A stretch of 64,000 bases of DNA from DASYGT01 sp035999365. GTDB taxonomy: Bacteria; Actinomycetota; Actinomycetes; Mycobacteriales; Jatrophihabitantaceae. The stretch is from NCBI GenBank assembly GCA_035999365.1, contig DASYGT010000055.1, positions 1 through 64,000 on the forward strand, in the 5' to 3' direction. The translations under genes and the position numbers were made by a program. This document shows positions 42,982 to 52,616 of the stretch, piece after piece (the first letter of the stretch is position 1; the number at the start of each line of letters is the position of its first letter). The notes below the pieces were generated by a model that was given only the letters and a program-made list of their open reading frames with translations, did no database searches and was not told the origin of the DNA.

Positions 42982-43407
42982 GTGAGCGCCAGGATTCTCG
43001 CGGTGGACGACGTCCTGCACAATCTCGAGCTGATGACCTACCTGTTGCACGCGGCTGGTCATCAGGTCGTCGGAGCCACGACGGGGTCGGAGGCTCTGCT
43101 GATTGCAGCAGACCGGCGCCCCGACCTCGTCGTGCTCGACCTCCAGCTCCCGGACATGGACGGCTATGAGGTGCTCGCCCGCCTGCGCGAACAACCGCAG
43201 CTCGAGCAGGTGCCGGTGATCGCGGTGACGGCATACGCGATGGTCGGCGACCGCGACGCGGCGTTGGCAGCCGGTTTCGACGGCTACCTTGCCAAACCGA
43301 TCGATCCGGTGACATTGTCCGCCGCGATCGACGCGTACCTTCCTGTCGAACTGCGCGAGGGCGGCCAGGTGTCCGGTGCGGGTGCGGCTGCGGGCGGGAG
43401 GGGCTGA
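42982..43407 (+). CDS. Single-domain response regulator (CheY/DivK-like)
   Basis: A 141-residue receiver with acidic pair DD at 9-10, phospho-acceptor Asp53 (LVVLDLQLPDMDG), switch Thr in VIAVTAYAM and Lys in YLAKPID. No output domain; a Gly/Ala-rich tail of about 20 residues follows. GTG 42982 has GGAGG six nt upstream. The next gene, a receiver-GAF-histidine kinase, starts 1 nt after the stop, so this could be a phosphorelay intermediate or phosphate sink for that kinase or for the trifunctional kinase. Confidence 0.9.
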   Translation: MSARILAVDDVLHNLELMTYLLHAAGHQVVGATTGSEALLIAADRRPDLVVLDLQLPDMDGYEVLARLREQPQLEQVPVIAVTAYAMVGDRDAALAAGFDGYLAKPIDPVTLSAAIDAYLPVELREGGQVSGAGAAAGGRG

Positions 43408-43408
43408 G

Positions 43409-45457
43409 GTGGCCACCGTCCTGATCGTCGATGACCGTCAGACCAACCGCGACCTCGTCAGCACCGTGCTCGGCTATCACGACCACGAGACGATCGAGGC
43501 CGAGGGTGGCGAGCAGGCCTTGCAGATCCTCGCGCACGAGCGTCCCGACCTGCTCATCGTTGACGTGCTCATGCCGGGGATGGACGGCTACGAACTGGCA
43601 CGCGCGATCCGCGCCGACCCCACAACCAGCGACATCCCCGTGCTCTTCTATACCGCGAACTACGTCGAGTCCGAGATCCGCCAGATCGCCTCCGCCGTCG
43701 GCGTCGAACGAATCGTCAGCAAGAGCGGGGATCTGTCGGAATTGCTCGACGCGATCAACGACACGCTAGGCACGACCCCCATCCCGTCGGAACCCGTGGA
43801 GGACGAAGCGTTCGACCGCGAGCACCTGCGCGTCGTCAACGCCAAGCTCATCGAGAAGATCGGTGAGCTCGAGGAGGCCGTCCGGCTGCATCGGATGGTT
43901 GACGCGATCGTCGCCGTCGGCGACGACCTGAGCCTGCCGGCGATTCTGCGCAGGATTGCGAGCGCGGCCCACACCCTCGTCTCCTCCGGGCACACAGCGT
44001 TGATCACGGTCGGCGGCGAGGGTCAGGCACCGGAAAGCGTGCAGGTCGGCGGGGATCACAGCGTTGGCCATCGCGTGGAGGCACTCGCAGCATTGCGCCC
44101 CGAGGAACTCGCAGCGCTCGGCTACCTGATCGTGCCGATCACCATCGGTGACGACCTGTTCGGCAATCTGCTGTTGTTGCGCGCCGACGGCACGGATTTC
44201 ACCGTCGGCGACCGGAGTCTGCTGGTCACGTTGGCGCGGGCTGCAGGCGTGGCGATCGCGAACTCACAGCTCTACGACGACGCGCGCCGCCGCCAGGCAT
44301 GGTTGGCAGCGTCGGCCGACGTCGCCTCTACGCTGCTCGTCGCCGAACCGGCCAAGGCCTACGACATGGTCGCTGCCGGAGCGCGTCGCGTCGTTGGCGC
44401 TCGGGTGTGCTGGGTCGAATTCGCGCACGGCGATCAGGTCGAGATCGTCGCGTCCGACGGCCCGCTGGCAGCGGCCCTTCCCGACAGCATCCCGCTGCAC
44501 CGGGCCGTGTTGTTCGGGGACATCTCTGCCACCGGGCAACCGGTCGTTCTCGATGATGCGTACGCCGACGCTCGGCTGGAGCAGTTGTTCCCGCAGACGG
44601 ACGTCCGTATCGGGCCTCTTCTCGGCGTTGCGTTGACCGCTGCCGGGCGGACCTTCGGCGTCTTGATGATGGCCAACGAGCAGGGCGGCCCGCGGTTCAC
44701 CCCGCTCGACGTCGAGATGGCCCGTGCGTACGCCGGGCGATCGGCGCAGACGCTCGAGTTCGCCCGCGCAGACGACGATCGGCGGCGCCTGACCGTGCTG
44801 GAGGATCGCAACCGGATCGCGCGCGACCTGCACGATGTCGTCATCCAGCGGTTGTTCGGTCTCGGGCTGCGGCTGGAACGGCTACGCGGGCATCTTCCCG
44901 AACCAGAGGCACGTCAACTCGGCGAGATCAATATCGATCTGGACGAAACCATCGACCAGATCCGCAACACGATCTTCTCGTTGCGCATCACTCCGGAAAG
45001 CCGATTCAGCGTGCGCGCCGAGGTGCTCAAGATCGTCCAGCCGATGACGTTCCTACTGACGTTCGCTCCACGCGTGCGTTTCGAGGGCACCGTCGACAAC
45101 AGCGTTCCTGACGACGTGGCGCCGCACCTGCTGGCGACGCTGAGCGAGGCATTGTCGAATGTCGTCCGCCATGCGCAGGCAACGCAGGTCGACGTGCTGC
45201 TGCGGGCCACGGAGACTGAGCTCGCGCTCCGCGTCGCCGACAACGGGTGCGGTATCCCGGTGGCTCGAACCGAAAGTGGCCTGACCAACCTGCGCCGCCG
45301 CGCCGGTGACCTCGGCGGGAGCATGACCATCGAGGTCGCCTCGGACGGGCGCGGGACGGTCCTCCTATGGAGCGTTCCGGTGGGCAGCGCTCAGGGACGC
45401 CCGGGCGTCCGGCACCGGGCGGCCGGCTTCGCAGATCGCCCCGTCTCGACCGGCTAG
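43409..45457 (+). CDS. REC-GAF-GAF-histidine kinase (DevS/NarX-like C-terminus)
   Basis: A 682-residue hybrid kinase with the receiver first (residues 3-120, Asp52 in IVDVLMPGMDG), a short coiled linker, two GAF-like domains (about 150-300 and 305-455), and a HisKA_3/HATPase unit with RIARDLHDVVIQRLF (His475), NVVRHAQAT (N-box) and DNGCGIP. The phospho-acceptor helix is of the NarX/DevS type, which normally pairs with NarL-type regulators such as the DosR-like one nearby. GTG 43409 has GGGAGGGG upstream. No membrane helix. Ligands of the GAF domains (heme, small molecules) cannot be deduced. Confidence 0.92.
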   Translation: MATVLIVDDRQTNRDLVSTVLGYHDHETIEAEGGEQALQILAHERPDLLIVDVLMPGMDGYELARAIRADPTTSDIPVLFYTANYVESEIRQIASAVGVERIVSKSGDLSELLDAINDTLGTTPIPSEPVEDEAFDREHLRVVNAKLIEKIGELEEAVRLHRMVDAIVAVGDDLSLPAILRRIASAAHTLVSSGHTALITVGGEGQAPESVQVGGDHSVGHRVEALAALRPEELAALGYLIVPITIGDDLFGNLLLLRADGTDFTVGDRSLLVTLARAAGVAIANSQLYDDARRRQAWLAASADVASTLLVAEPAKAYDMVAAGARRVVGARVCWVEFAHGDQVEIVASDGPLAAALPDSIPLHRAVLFGDISATGQPVVLDDAYADARLEQLFPQTDVRIGPLLGVALTAAGRTFGVLMMANEQGGPRFTPLDVEMARAYAGRSAQTLEFARADDDRRRLTVLEDRNRIARDLHDVVIQRLFGLGLRLERLRGHLPEPEARQLGEINIDLDETIDQIRNTIFSLRITPESRFSVRAEVLKIVQPMTFLLTFAPRVRFEGTVDNSVPDDVAPHLLATLSEALSNVVRHAQATQVDVLLRATETELALRVADNGCGIPVARTESGLTNLRRRAGDLGGSMTIEVASDGRGTVLLWSVPVGSAQGRPGVRHRAAGFADRPVSTG

Positions 45458-45543
45458 CGGCAGCGCGACCCGCGTCGACCAGCGAGCCGGCCTGGATGGC
45501 GTGGCAGCCGTAAACTGTCGTCCCGCCGGGCGATACTCACGCC

Positions 45544-46695
45544 ATGCGGCTGTTGCACACCTCCGATTGGCATCTGGGCCGCACCCTGCATGGCGAGTCG
45601 CTGCTCGCCGCCCAGCGCGAGTTCCTCACCTGGATGGTCGAGGTCGCCGTCGATCGCGATGTCGACGCCGTACTCGTCGCGGGCGACGTGTACGACCGCG
45701 CTGTGCCGTCGACCGACGCCGTCGAACTGCTCGATGACGTGCTGTCGGCGCTGGCCGACGCGGGACGCGCCGTCGTGCTGACGAGCGGCAACCACGATTC
45801 CGCGATCCGGCTCGGCTTCGGCCGCTCGTTGCAGCGCCGGGCGGGTATTCACATCCGCACCCGCGTGTGCGACCTCGACAACCCAGTGGTGCTGACTGAT
45901 GCGCATGGCGAGGTTGCGGTGTACGGCATTCCGTACCTGCTCCCCGACGCCGTCATGGCAGAACTCGACGCGGAGCGCTCGCATCAGGGTGTGCTGCGCG
46001 CGGCGGTCGAACGGATCCTGGCCGACGCCGCGGGGCGCGGCATCGAACGGACGGTCGCCGTTGCGCACGCCTTCGTCACCGGTGGCACGCCGTCGGACTC
46101 CGAGCGCGACATCCGCGTGGGGGGGATCGGCGATGCTCCTGCGGCCGTCTTCGAGGGCATCGGCTACACCGCGCTCGGCCATCTGCACGGGCGGCAGCGA
46201 CTGTCCGACCGGGTGGGTTACAGCGGGTCCCCGATGGCCTTCTCGTTCTCCGAGCGAACGCACGTCAAATCCGTGACACTCGTTGACATCGACGCACCGG
46301 GTGTCCCGGCGCTCGAGTACGTTCCCGCACCCGTGCCGCGAGAGTTGCGTGAGGTGCGCGGCCGGTTGGCGGAATTGATCGCGCGGGCCGGTGCCGACCT
46401 TGCCGACGTCGCGCAGGCATGGGTCAAGGTGGTGCTCACCGACCCGGCACGCCCGCACGCCCCGATGGAGCGACTGCGCGAACACTGGCCGCACACGCTC
46501 GTCCTGGACTTTCAGCCCGACGCGGCCGAGCATGCCGCCACGGCCGAACTGGTCGCGGTACACGACGGCGCGGAACCGGTCGAGATCTGCGCAGCATTCG
46601 TGGAATGGGTCGACAGCACGTTGCCGTCCACATCGCAGCGCGACGCGCTACACAGCGTCGTCGAGGCAGTGCGGCGTGCCGAGTTGAGCGCCTGA
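45544..46695 (+). CDS. sbcD: Exonuclease subunit SbcD (Mre11-like)
   Basis: A 383-residue metallophosphoesterase nuclease. Metal motifs: LHTSDWHLGRTL (residues 4-15), VAGDVYDR (about 39-46), SGNHDS (about 80-85), and later VAHAFVTGG and GHLHG-type segment (LGHLHGRQ). Start ATG 45544 follows GATACT by 6 nt, so the transcript may be leaderless. It overlaps sbcC by one base. Together they cleave hairpins and protein-blocked DNA ends. Confidence 0.95.
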   Translation: MRLLHTSDWHLGRTLHGESLLAAQREFLTWMVEVAVDRDVDAVLVAGDVYDRAVPSTDAVELLDDVLSALADAGRAVVLTSGNHDSAIRLGFGRSLQRRAGIHIRTRVCDLDNPVVLTDAHGEVAVYGIPYLLPDAVMAELDAERSHQGVLRAAVERILADAAGRGIERTVAVAHAFVTGGTPSDSERDIRVGGIGDAPAAVFEGIGYTALGHLHGRQRLSDRVGYSGSPMAFSFSERTHVKSVTLVDIDAPGVPALEYVPAPVPRELREVRGRLAELIARAGADLADVAQAWVKVVLTDPARPHAPMERLREHWPHTLVLDFQPDAAEHAATAELVAVHDGAEPVEICAAFVEWVDSTLPSTSQRDALHSVVEAVRRAELSA

Positions 46696-49691
46696 TGCGC
46701 CTGCACCGCCTTGAGCTCAGCGCGATCGGCCCGTTCGCCGGCCCGCAGCTCGTCGATTTCGACGAGCTGACCGCGTCAGGCTTGTTCCTGCTCGAAGGCC
46801 CGACCGGAGCGGGAAAGACGACGGTGCTCGACGCGATCACGTTTGCGCTGTACGGACCTGGGGAGCGCAACGGCGACGGCCGGCTACGGTCGGATTTCGC
46901 CCCGCGAGACTGTGCACCGTCGGTCGCGCTGGAATTCTCGGTGCGCGGGGTTCGGCAGCGCATCAGCCGCTCGCCGGAGTTCGAGCGACCGAAGCGGCGT
47001 GGCGACGGAACAACCCGGCAGAGCGCGCAGGCCCACCTTGAGCGTCACGTGAACGGGCGTTGGGTAAGTCGCTCGTCGAACAAGGCCGAGATCGCCGACA
47101 TGCTGGCTGAGGATCTCGGGCTGAGCCGCGATCAGTTCACCCAGGTCGTCCTGCTGCCGCAAGGGGATTTCGCGCGGTTCCTGCAGGCATCCGACGACGA
47201 TCGACGATCGCTGCTCACGAAGCTGTTCGGCACCCAGCTCTACGATCGCATCACCGATGAGTTCGAGCGCCAAGGGCAGCTCGCCACCCGCGATCTCGAG
47301 GCAGCCGCGCGCCGGGTGCGCTCCTGCGTGGCTGCAGCCGGTGAGGCGGCCGGGCTCACCCCGGCCGACCGTGAGGCGCTGTGCGATCTCGACCCGCTCG
47401 CCCGGGCGCAGCGGCTGATCGAGCTCGGCGGGCAGCTCGAGGCTGACGCCGCGCATGCCCAGACGGAGGCCGCCTCTGCGGCGGAATGCATCGTCGAGCT
47501 GCGCGAGGGCGCCGCTGCGGCAGCTGCGACCGTCGATGGCATCGAGCGGTTCGCGGCGGCGCTACGGCTCGGCGCCGAGCATGACCGAGAGCGGCACGGC
47601 CACGACGCGGCGCGGGCGCGCCTCGCGGCGGCCCGCCGGGCCGAGGCCGTGCGAGGGATGCTGCGCTCACTCGACGAGGCCGAGGCAACCGTCGCGTCGG
47701 CCACGGCCGAGGTCAGCATTCTCGACGCGGCTGCGGCCGAACAGGAGATGTCGGACGCCGTCGTCGATGAGGCGGCCCGCGCCGCCGCCGACTATCTGCG
47801 GGCGGCCGCCGAACTGCAGCATCTCGCCGAACGCGAGCAGGAGCTCACCGCATTGCGCGATGAGTGTGCGGCGGCCCGGCTACGGGCCGATCAGGCTGCA
47901 GACCGGGTTGCGGGCCTCGCCGACAGGCTTGCCGCACTGCCTGCGGAGGTCGCCGCCGCAGCCGAACGCCTTGATGTGCTGCGTGCCATCGCCGGGACGG
48001 GCGCAGAAGCGCGCGCCCGCGTCGCGTCGGTGCGCGCGGCGGCCGATGCTGCAAGCCGGCTGGAGGCACTCCAGCCGCTGCACGACGCGGCCCGCGCGGC
48101 AGGCCGAAGGGCGATCGGCAGCCATCAGCGCGCGGTCGACCGCCACCAGGCCGCGGTCGAGGCGCGGCTGCGGGGGATGGCGGCCGAACTTGCCGGGCGC
48201 CTGGCAAAGGGCGATCCGTGCCCGGTGTGCGGAGCCACAGAGCACCCGCAACTCTCGCTGCCGGCACCGGATGCGGTCACCGCGGCCGACGTCGAGGCAG
48301 CGGCCACGCGGCGTGCGGAGGCCGAGGCGGCGCGTTCGGCCGCCGAGGCCCACCTTGCGGCGCTGCACACCGAGGTTGCCGCAGCCCGCGCCGTCGCTGG
48401 GGCGGCGAGCCCGGCCGAGCTCGAACACATCCTCGCCGCGCTCGTCGCTCAGCTCGACGCGGCCGACACAGCCTCGGCCGAGCTGGCCGAACTCGAACCG
48501 GTGCATGCGGCACTGAGCGCCGAGCAGGGCGAGCTGAGCCGGCGGCACACCGAGGCAGTAGCCGTCGCGACGGCGGCAGCGGCCGCGGTGCATGCACTCA
48601 GCGCGCGGCACGCGGAGCTCGACTCGGCGTTGACCGCCGCGCGCGACGGGCACCCGTCGGTGACGGAGCGCCAGCAGGCGCTGCAGGCGGCGGCGCTGCG
48701 GTACGACGCGCTGGCCGCTGCCGGGCGGGCGCTGTGCAGCGCGACCGCGCAGCGCGACGCGGTTCGTTCCCGTGCCCAGCAGGAAGCCGTCGATGCCGGT
48801 TTCGATGACCTCGACGATGCGCGTACGGCGACACTCACCGCGACGCAGCTCACCGTGCTGCAGCATGATGTCGAGCGGTGGGAGCAGCAGGCTGAACAGC
48901 TGCAGGCTGCGATACGAGCCGCGGAGATCGCCGGCATCGACACTGATCGGGAAAGCCTCGACGAGCAGCGGATGCGCAGCCGCCGGCTCGCCGCAGCAAC
49001 CGCCCGCGAGCTGGCGGTTGGTGTCGAGCGCGCCGAAGCCGCTGCTGCGCTGGCAGTCAGAGCGACTCATGCGCGCGATCGCTTCGTCGAGCGGTGCACG
49101 GACGTGGCTGACGCCGCCGGCGATCACGAGCGCAGCGCCACCGAATCCGAGCCCGTCCGCTACCTCTCGAAGCTCACTCGCGGCATGGCTGGGCAGCGCC
49201 GAGTGGCGCTGACGACGTTCGTGCTGCGGCGCTGGTTCGAGCAGGTCGTGCATGCAGCGAACGTGCGTCTGCTGGTGATCTCCAGCGGGCGTTACGAACT
49301 GGTACGCGTCGACGAGGGCAACGGACGGTCCGAGCGTTCCGGCCTGACGTTGCAGGTGATCGACCGGCACACCGGCGAGGCACGCCCGGCGCGATCGCTG
49401 TCCGGTGGTGAGACGTTCTACACCTCCCTCGCTCTCGCCCTCGGGCTCGCGGACGTCGTACGTGCCGAAGCGGGCGGCATCGAGCTCGACACCCTGTTCA
49501 TCGACGAAGGTTTCGGCAGCCTCGACGCGCAGACCCTCGACGAGGTCATGGCGGTGATCGAAGACCTGCGTGATCGTGGGCGGGTCGTCGGCATTGTCAG
49601 CCACGTTGCCGAACTCAAGGAGCTGATCCATGAGCGGGTCGAGGTCCGCCGCCTCGCCGACGGTTCGTCGACGGTGCGCGTGGTGGCCTGA
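46695..49691 (+). CDS. sbcC: Exonuclease subunit SbcC (Rad50-like ATPase)
   Basis: A 998-residue SMC-like ATPase. Walker A GPTGAGKTT is near residue 36, the Q-loop in TQVVLLPQGDFARFL, long Ala/Arg/Glu-rich coiled coils on either side of the zinc hook CPVCG (about residue 508), then signature SLSGGETFYTSLALALGLAD and Walker B DTLFIDEGFGSLD near the C-terminus. ATG 46695 begins with MRLHRLELSAIGPFAG, typical of the family, overlapping the sbcD stop (TGATG); the longer open frame from 46419 lies over sbcD and is rejected. Confidence 0.95.
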   Translation: MRLHRLELSAIGPFAGPQLVDFDELTASGLFLLEGPTGAGKTTVLDAITFALYGPGERNGDGRLRSDFAPRDCAPSVALEFSVRGVRQRISRSPEFERPKRRGDGTTRQSAQAHLERHVNGRWVSRSSNKAEIADMLAEDLGLSRDQFTQVVLLPQGDFARFLQASDDDRRSLLTKLFGTQLYDRITDEFERQGQLATRDLEAAARRVRSCVAAAGEAAGLTPADREALCDLDPLARAQRLIELGGQLEADAAHAQTEAASAAECIVELREGAAAAAATVDGIERFAAALRLGAEHDRERHGHDAARARLAAARRAEAVRGMLRSLDEAEATVASATAEVSILDAAAAEQEMSDAVVDEAARAAADYLRAAAELQHLAEREQELTALRDECAAARLRADQAADRVAGLADRLAALPAEVAAAAERLDVLRAIAGTGAEARARVASVRAAADAASRLEALQPLHDAARAAGRRAIGSHQRAVDRHQAAVEARLRGMAAELAGRLAKGDPCPVCGATEHPQLSLPAPDAVTAADVEAAATRRAEAEAARSAAEAHLAALHTEVAAARAVAGAASPAELEHILAALVAQLDAADTASAELAELEPVHAALSAEQGELSRRHTEAVAVATAAAAAVHALSARHAELDSALTAARDGHPSVTERQQALQAAALRYDALAAAGRALCSATAQRDAVRSRAQQEAVDAGFDDLDDARTATLTATQLTVLQHDVERWEQQAEQLQAAIRAAEIAGIDTDRESLDEQRMRSRRLAAATARELAVGVERAEAAAALAVRATHARDRFVERCTDVADAAGDHERSATESEPVRYLSKLTRGMAGQRRVALTTFVLRRWFEQVVHAANVRLLVISSGRYELVRVDEGNGRSERSGLTLQVIDRHTGEARPARSLSGGETFYTSLALALGLADVVRAEAGGIELDTLFIDEGFGSLDAQTLDEVMAVIEDLRDRGRVVGIVSHVAELKELIHERVEVRRLADGSSTVRVVA

Positions 49692-49739
49692 GCCGCGACC
49701 CGTCGATGGATGGTTCTTGTCGCACGCGACGGACCTAGC

Positions 49740-49753
49740 TAGAACACGTTCCA
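49740..49753. promoter_or_regulatory. KstR-type operator 2
   Basis: TAGAACACGTTCCA fits TNNAACNNGTTNNA exactly; the inverted repeat is perfect except for one base in the right arm. It ends 13 nt before the ATG of the hydroxysteroid-dehydrogenase-like SDR. Confidence 0.68.
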
Positions 49754-49766
49754 GTACGGTCTCGGC

Positions 49767-50564
49767 ATGGCGACGATCGCGATCACCGGCTCGGCCTCAG
49801 GTATCGGCGCAGCCACCGCGCAACGGCTGGCGGGACGGGGGCACGCCGTGATCGGCGTCGACCTGCGCGACTCGGACGTCTGCGCTGACCTGGGCTCGCC
49901 AACCGGGCGGGAGCGCGCGGCAGCGGAGATCGCAGAGCGCTGTGGTGGCGTCCTGGATGCGCTCGTCACCTGTGCCGGCATCGGAGGATCCACGACGGAA
50001 CAGGGCGGCCGGCTCGTGTCGATCAACTACTTCGGCACGGTGCAGCTCGTCGAGCTGCTGCAGCCCGCGCTGGCGGCGGCCGGCCGCTCCGCGGTGGTCT
50101 GCGTGTCGTCGAACTCGGCGAGCTGCCAGCCGAACTGGCCCGTCGAGATCGCCGAGGCGTGCCTGAGTGGCGACGAGGAGCAGGCCCGCGCGGCAGCCGA
50201 GCAGCACCGGTCCGTTCAGGCCTACGGGGCGTCGAAGGCGGCGATCGCGTGGTACGTGCGCACCAACGCCCCGACGCCGCGATGGGCGGGAAGCGGTATC
50301 CGGATGAACGCAGTCGCGCCCGGGCTCGTCGAGACGCCGTTGACCGAGGGGCAGCGCGCCGACCCGGTGCTGGGAGCTGCCATCGCGCAGTTCCCGATAC
50401 CGCGTGGTGAGGCGGGCCGTCCCGAAGAGGTCGCGGCCGTGATCGACTTCCTGGCCGGTCCGGATGCCAGCCTGCTCTACGGCTCCGTCGTCTACGCCGA
50501 TGCCGGCACCGACGCGTTGCTGCGGCCGCGGGACTACCCGTCGCGATGGTCACTCGACCTGTGA
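49767..50564 (+). CDS. SDR-family oxidoreductase, 3-alpha-hydroxysteroid dehydrogenase-like
   Basis: A 265-residue short-chain dehydrogenase. TGSASGIG (residues 7-14) binds NAD(P); Tyr/Lys are in YGASK (about 153-157); a catalytic Ser lies in VSSNSAS. The order GVDLRDSDVCADLGS, TCAGIG, LVSINYFGTVQLVE and the C-terminal DAGTDALLRPRDYP closely follow the 3-alpha-HSD/carbonyl reductase of Comamonas testosteroni, including the missing NNAG. Start ATG 49767; no clear ribosome site, so a short-leader transcript is likely. A KstR-type box sits just upstream. A steroid or terpenoid ketone/alcohol is a likely substrate. Converges on the esterase gene. Confidence 0.85.
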   Translation: MATIAITGSASGIGAATAQRLAGRGHAVIGVDLRDSDVCADLGSPTGRERAAAEIAERCGGVLDALVTCAGIGGSTTEQGGRLVSINYFGTVQLVELLQPALAAAGRSAVVCVSSNSASCQPNWPVEIAEACLSGDEEQARAAAEQHRSVQAYGASKAAIAWYVRTNAPTPRWAGSGIRMNAVAPGLVETPLTEGQRADPVLGAAIAQFPIPRGEAGRPEEVAAVIDFLAGPDASLLYGSVVYADAGTDALLRPRDYPSRWSLDL

Positions 50565-50597
50565 GCCGCACCGCCATCGCCCAGCGCGGTCGGTGGT

Positions 50598-52616
50598 CTA
50601 CCCGGCCGGAATGAGCTGCAGCTGCACCGCCGAGGGCGCGGTGGCCGATCGCTGGATCCCGTAGATGCCGCCGAGCAGCTTCAGCAGCTCGGGCAGGGTC
50701 GGCACCAGGTGCGGGGTGTCGGCTGTCGACAGCGTGATCCGGATTCGGTGTCCTGCCGCGATGGTGGCGTAGGTCGGGAAGACCTCGATGTCGTAACGCG
50801 TCACCGCGCCCTTCGGCACAGGAACCGCGCTGGCCTGGCTATATGTGTGCCCCGGCTTCATCGTCTGGCCGCTGGCGTCCGTCCACGTCTGCGACGCGGC
50901 CTGCGCACGCAGGGAGCCGAGCAGCGCGCCTTCGGTGAGCGGCACCGAGGTGCCGTTCGGGGCGACGTCCTCGACCTCGGCCACCAGCTGGGTCTCTGAC
51001 GTGTTGGCCTTCGCGTAGACGCTCACGTCGATCGGCCCGGCGATCGTCTGCGCCGACGACAGCGGACCGCTGGTGTAGGTGATCCGATCGAGGCCCACCT
51101 GACCGAGCACATCGTTGTACAGGCAGGGCGCCTGAGGTGCGAAGTAGCCGGCCACCAGGCTGGCGGCACCGGCACTCCACTGGTCACTCGGACGCCCGCA
51201 GGGGTTCCCGACCGGCGACCACAGAATCGCGTCACTGCCCGCTGTTGTGGGGGGCGTCAGCGAGAGGGAGCGGTCGCCGACATTCAGCGGCGCCGTGTGA
51301 CTGCGCGCGCCGTTGAAGTAATAACGCGTCGGCACCGCGTTCGGGAACGGGTACTGCGCGTGCTCGGTGTAGTTGTTGGTACCGAGGTCGTAGTAGTGAA
51401 GCGGTGTCGGCGTGCGGTCCATGCCGGTGTTCTCGCCCTTGAGCCAGGTGTCGAACCATTCCAACTGCAGCGTCGAAACGTCGACCGTCGAGCCGGTGAG
51501 GTGTGCGAAAGGGCCGTCGAGCAGTTGGTAGCGACCCGTCACCGGCTGGTTCGCGAGCATCGGTGCCGTGACGCTGCGGCCGGACCACGCATTCTGGAAA
51601 CCCGCGTAGTTCATCGCCTCGCCGCGCTGGAACAGGTCGTACTCACCGCCGACGAGGTAGGCGGGGATGCCGTTGTCGACGATCTTCTGCAGCACGTTCA
51701 CCGGATTGCGAGCCTGCCAGTACGCGTCGTCGTACGCGCTGGACTTGCCGGCGAGAGTCTGCGCGGTGAAGTTCGCGTCGAACGAGCCGAGGTCGCTGAT
51801 GTGCTGCAGCAGCGCCGGATTGAGCAGCGTCGCTGCGAGCTTCGGATTCTGGAGTGCCTCGATGATCGGGTTGGTCGTGTTCAGCCCGCCGGTCAGGGCG
51901 AGGTAGAACGCGTCGAACTCCAGGTCGATCAGCCCGCCCATGGTGGCGGTGTCCTGATAGATGTCGTTCGCCGACACGATCGGGAAGATCGCCTTCAGCG
52001 GGCTGCCGCGGCCGATCGTGCCGGCGGTCAGGAGCTGGTTGATGCCGAGATACGACGCTCCGTAGAGCCCGACCTTGCCGTCCGAACCCGGCAGCCGTGC
52101 GGCCCAGTTCACGAGGGTGACGCCGTCGCTGTCCTGCACCGGGTCGAAGAGGCCGAACTTGCCCTGCGAGTCGCCGGTGCCTCGAGCATCGGCGACCACG
52201 TCGATGTAGCCGCGCTTGATGAGGAAGTAGTTCGGACCGGTCTGCGCAGCGACGGCGCCGGGCGCTGCGCCGAGCAGCCCCTTGCCGTACGGGGTCTGCG
52301 TCATGACCACGGGGAACGGTCCCGCTGCGCGAAGTCCGGTCGCCGGATCGGTGGGGTAGTAGACGTCGGCCCGCAGAACGGTTCCGTCGCGCATGGTCAC
52401 CGGCTGGTCGGCCTGCCTGACGTAGCCGAAGGTCGCGGGCTCCGGCTGCCAGGTGCTGCCGGGCGCTGAACTGGCCGCGATGACGTCGGCCGGCACCGTG
52501 GTCTGGGCAGACGACGGGGGAGCACCCGTGGCTCCCTGCCCGTCGACGGTGACCGCCATCGCCAGGGCGACGGCACCGGCGAGCGTGAGCGACAGGGCGG
52601 CGCGGGGACGGTTCAC
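50598..52616 (-). CDS. Secreted CocE/NonD-type (X-Pro dipeptidyl-peptidase fold) hydrolase
   Basis: A 672-residue exported alpha/beta-hydrolase. A signal peptide (LSLTLAGAVALAMAVTVDG, cleavage near residues 25-31) precedes the S15 catalytic domain with nucleophile Ser188 in LYGASYLG and oxyanion Tyr in TQTPYGKG (about 107-114). Acid and base are plausibly in GGEYDLFQRG and GPFAHLTG. The C-terminal 200 residues form the jelly-roll domain usual in CocE. Start GTG 52616 overlaps the cysQ stop (GTGA), making this the last gene of the sulfation operon. It may hydrolyse esters outside the cell; sulfate or acyl ester substrates are a guess. Confidence 0.88.
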   Translation of the reverse strand: MNRPRAALSLTLAGAVALAMAVTVDGQGATGAPPSSAQTTVPADVIAASSAPGSTWQPEPATFGYVRQADQPVTMRDGTVLRADVYYPTDPATGLRAAGPFPVVMTQTPYGKGLLGAAPGAVAAQTGPNYFLIKRGYIDVVADARGTGDSQGKFGLFDPVQDSDGVTLVNWAARLPGSDGKVGLYGASYLGINQLLTAGTIGRGSPLKAIFPIVSANDIYQDTATMGGLIDLEFDAFYLALTGGLNTTNPIIEALQNPKLAATLLNPALLQHISDLGSFDANFTAQTLAGKSSAYDDAYWQARNPVNVLQKIVDNGIPAYLVGGEYDLFQRGEAMNYAGFQNAWSGRSVTAPMLANQPVTGRYQLLDGPFAHLTGSTVDVSTLQLEWFDTWLKGENTGMDRTPTPLHYYDLGTNNYTEHAQYPFPNAVPTRYYFNGARSHTAPLNVGDRSLSLTPPTTAGSDAILWSPVGNPCGRPSDQWSAGAASLVAGYFAPQAPCLYNDVLGQVGLDRITYTSGPLSSAQTIAGPIDVSVYAKANTSETQLVAEVEDVAPNGTSVPLTEGALLGSLRAQAASQTWTDASGQTMKPGHTYSQASAVPVPKGAVTRYDIEVFPTYATIAAGHRIRITLSTADTPHLVPTLPELLKLLGGIYGIQRSATAPSAVQLQLIPAG

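Noticed and set aside
47600..48700. Ala/Arg/Glu-rich low-complexity stretch, possible repeat expansion
   Set aside because: It is the normal coiled-coil arm region of SbcC with the zinc hook in place.
47880..49631. A 583-codon antisense frame inside sbcC
   Set aside because: Shadow of the sbcC codon pattern; no recognisable product.
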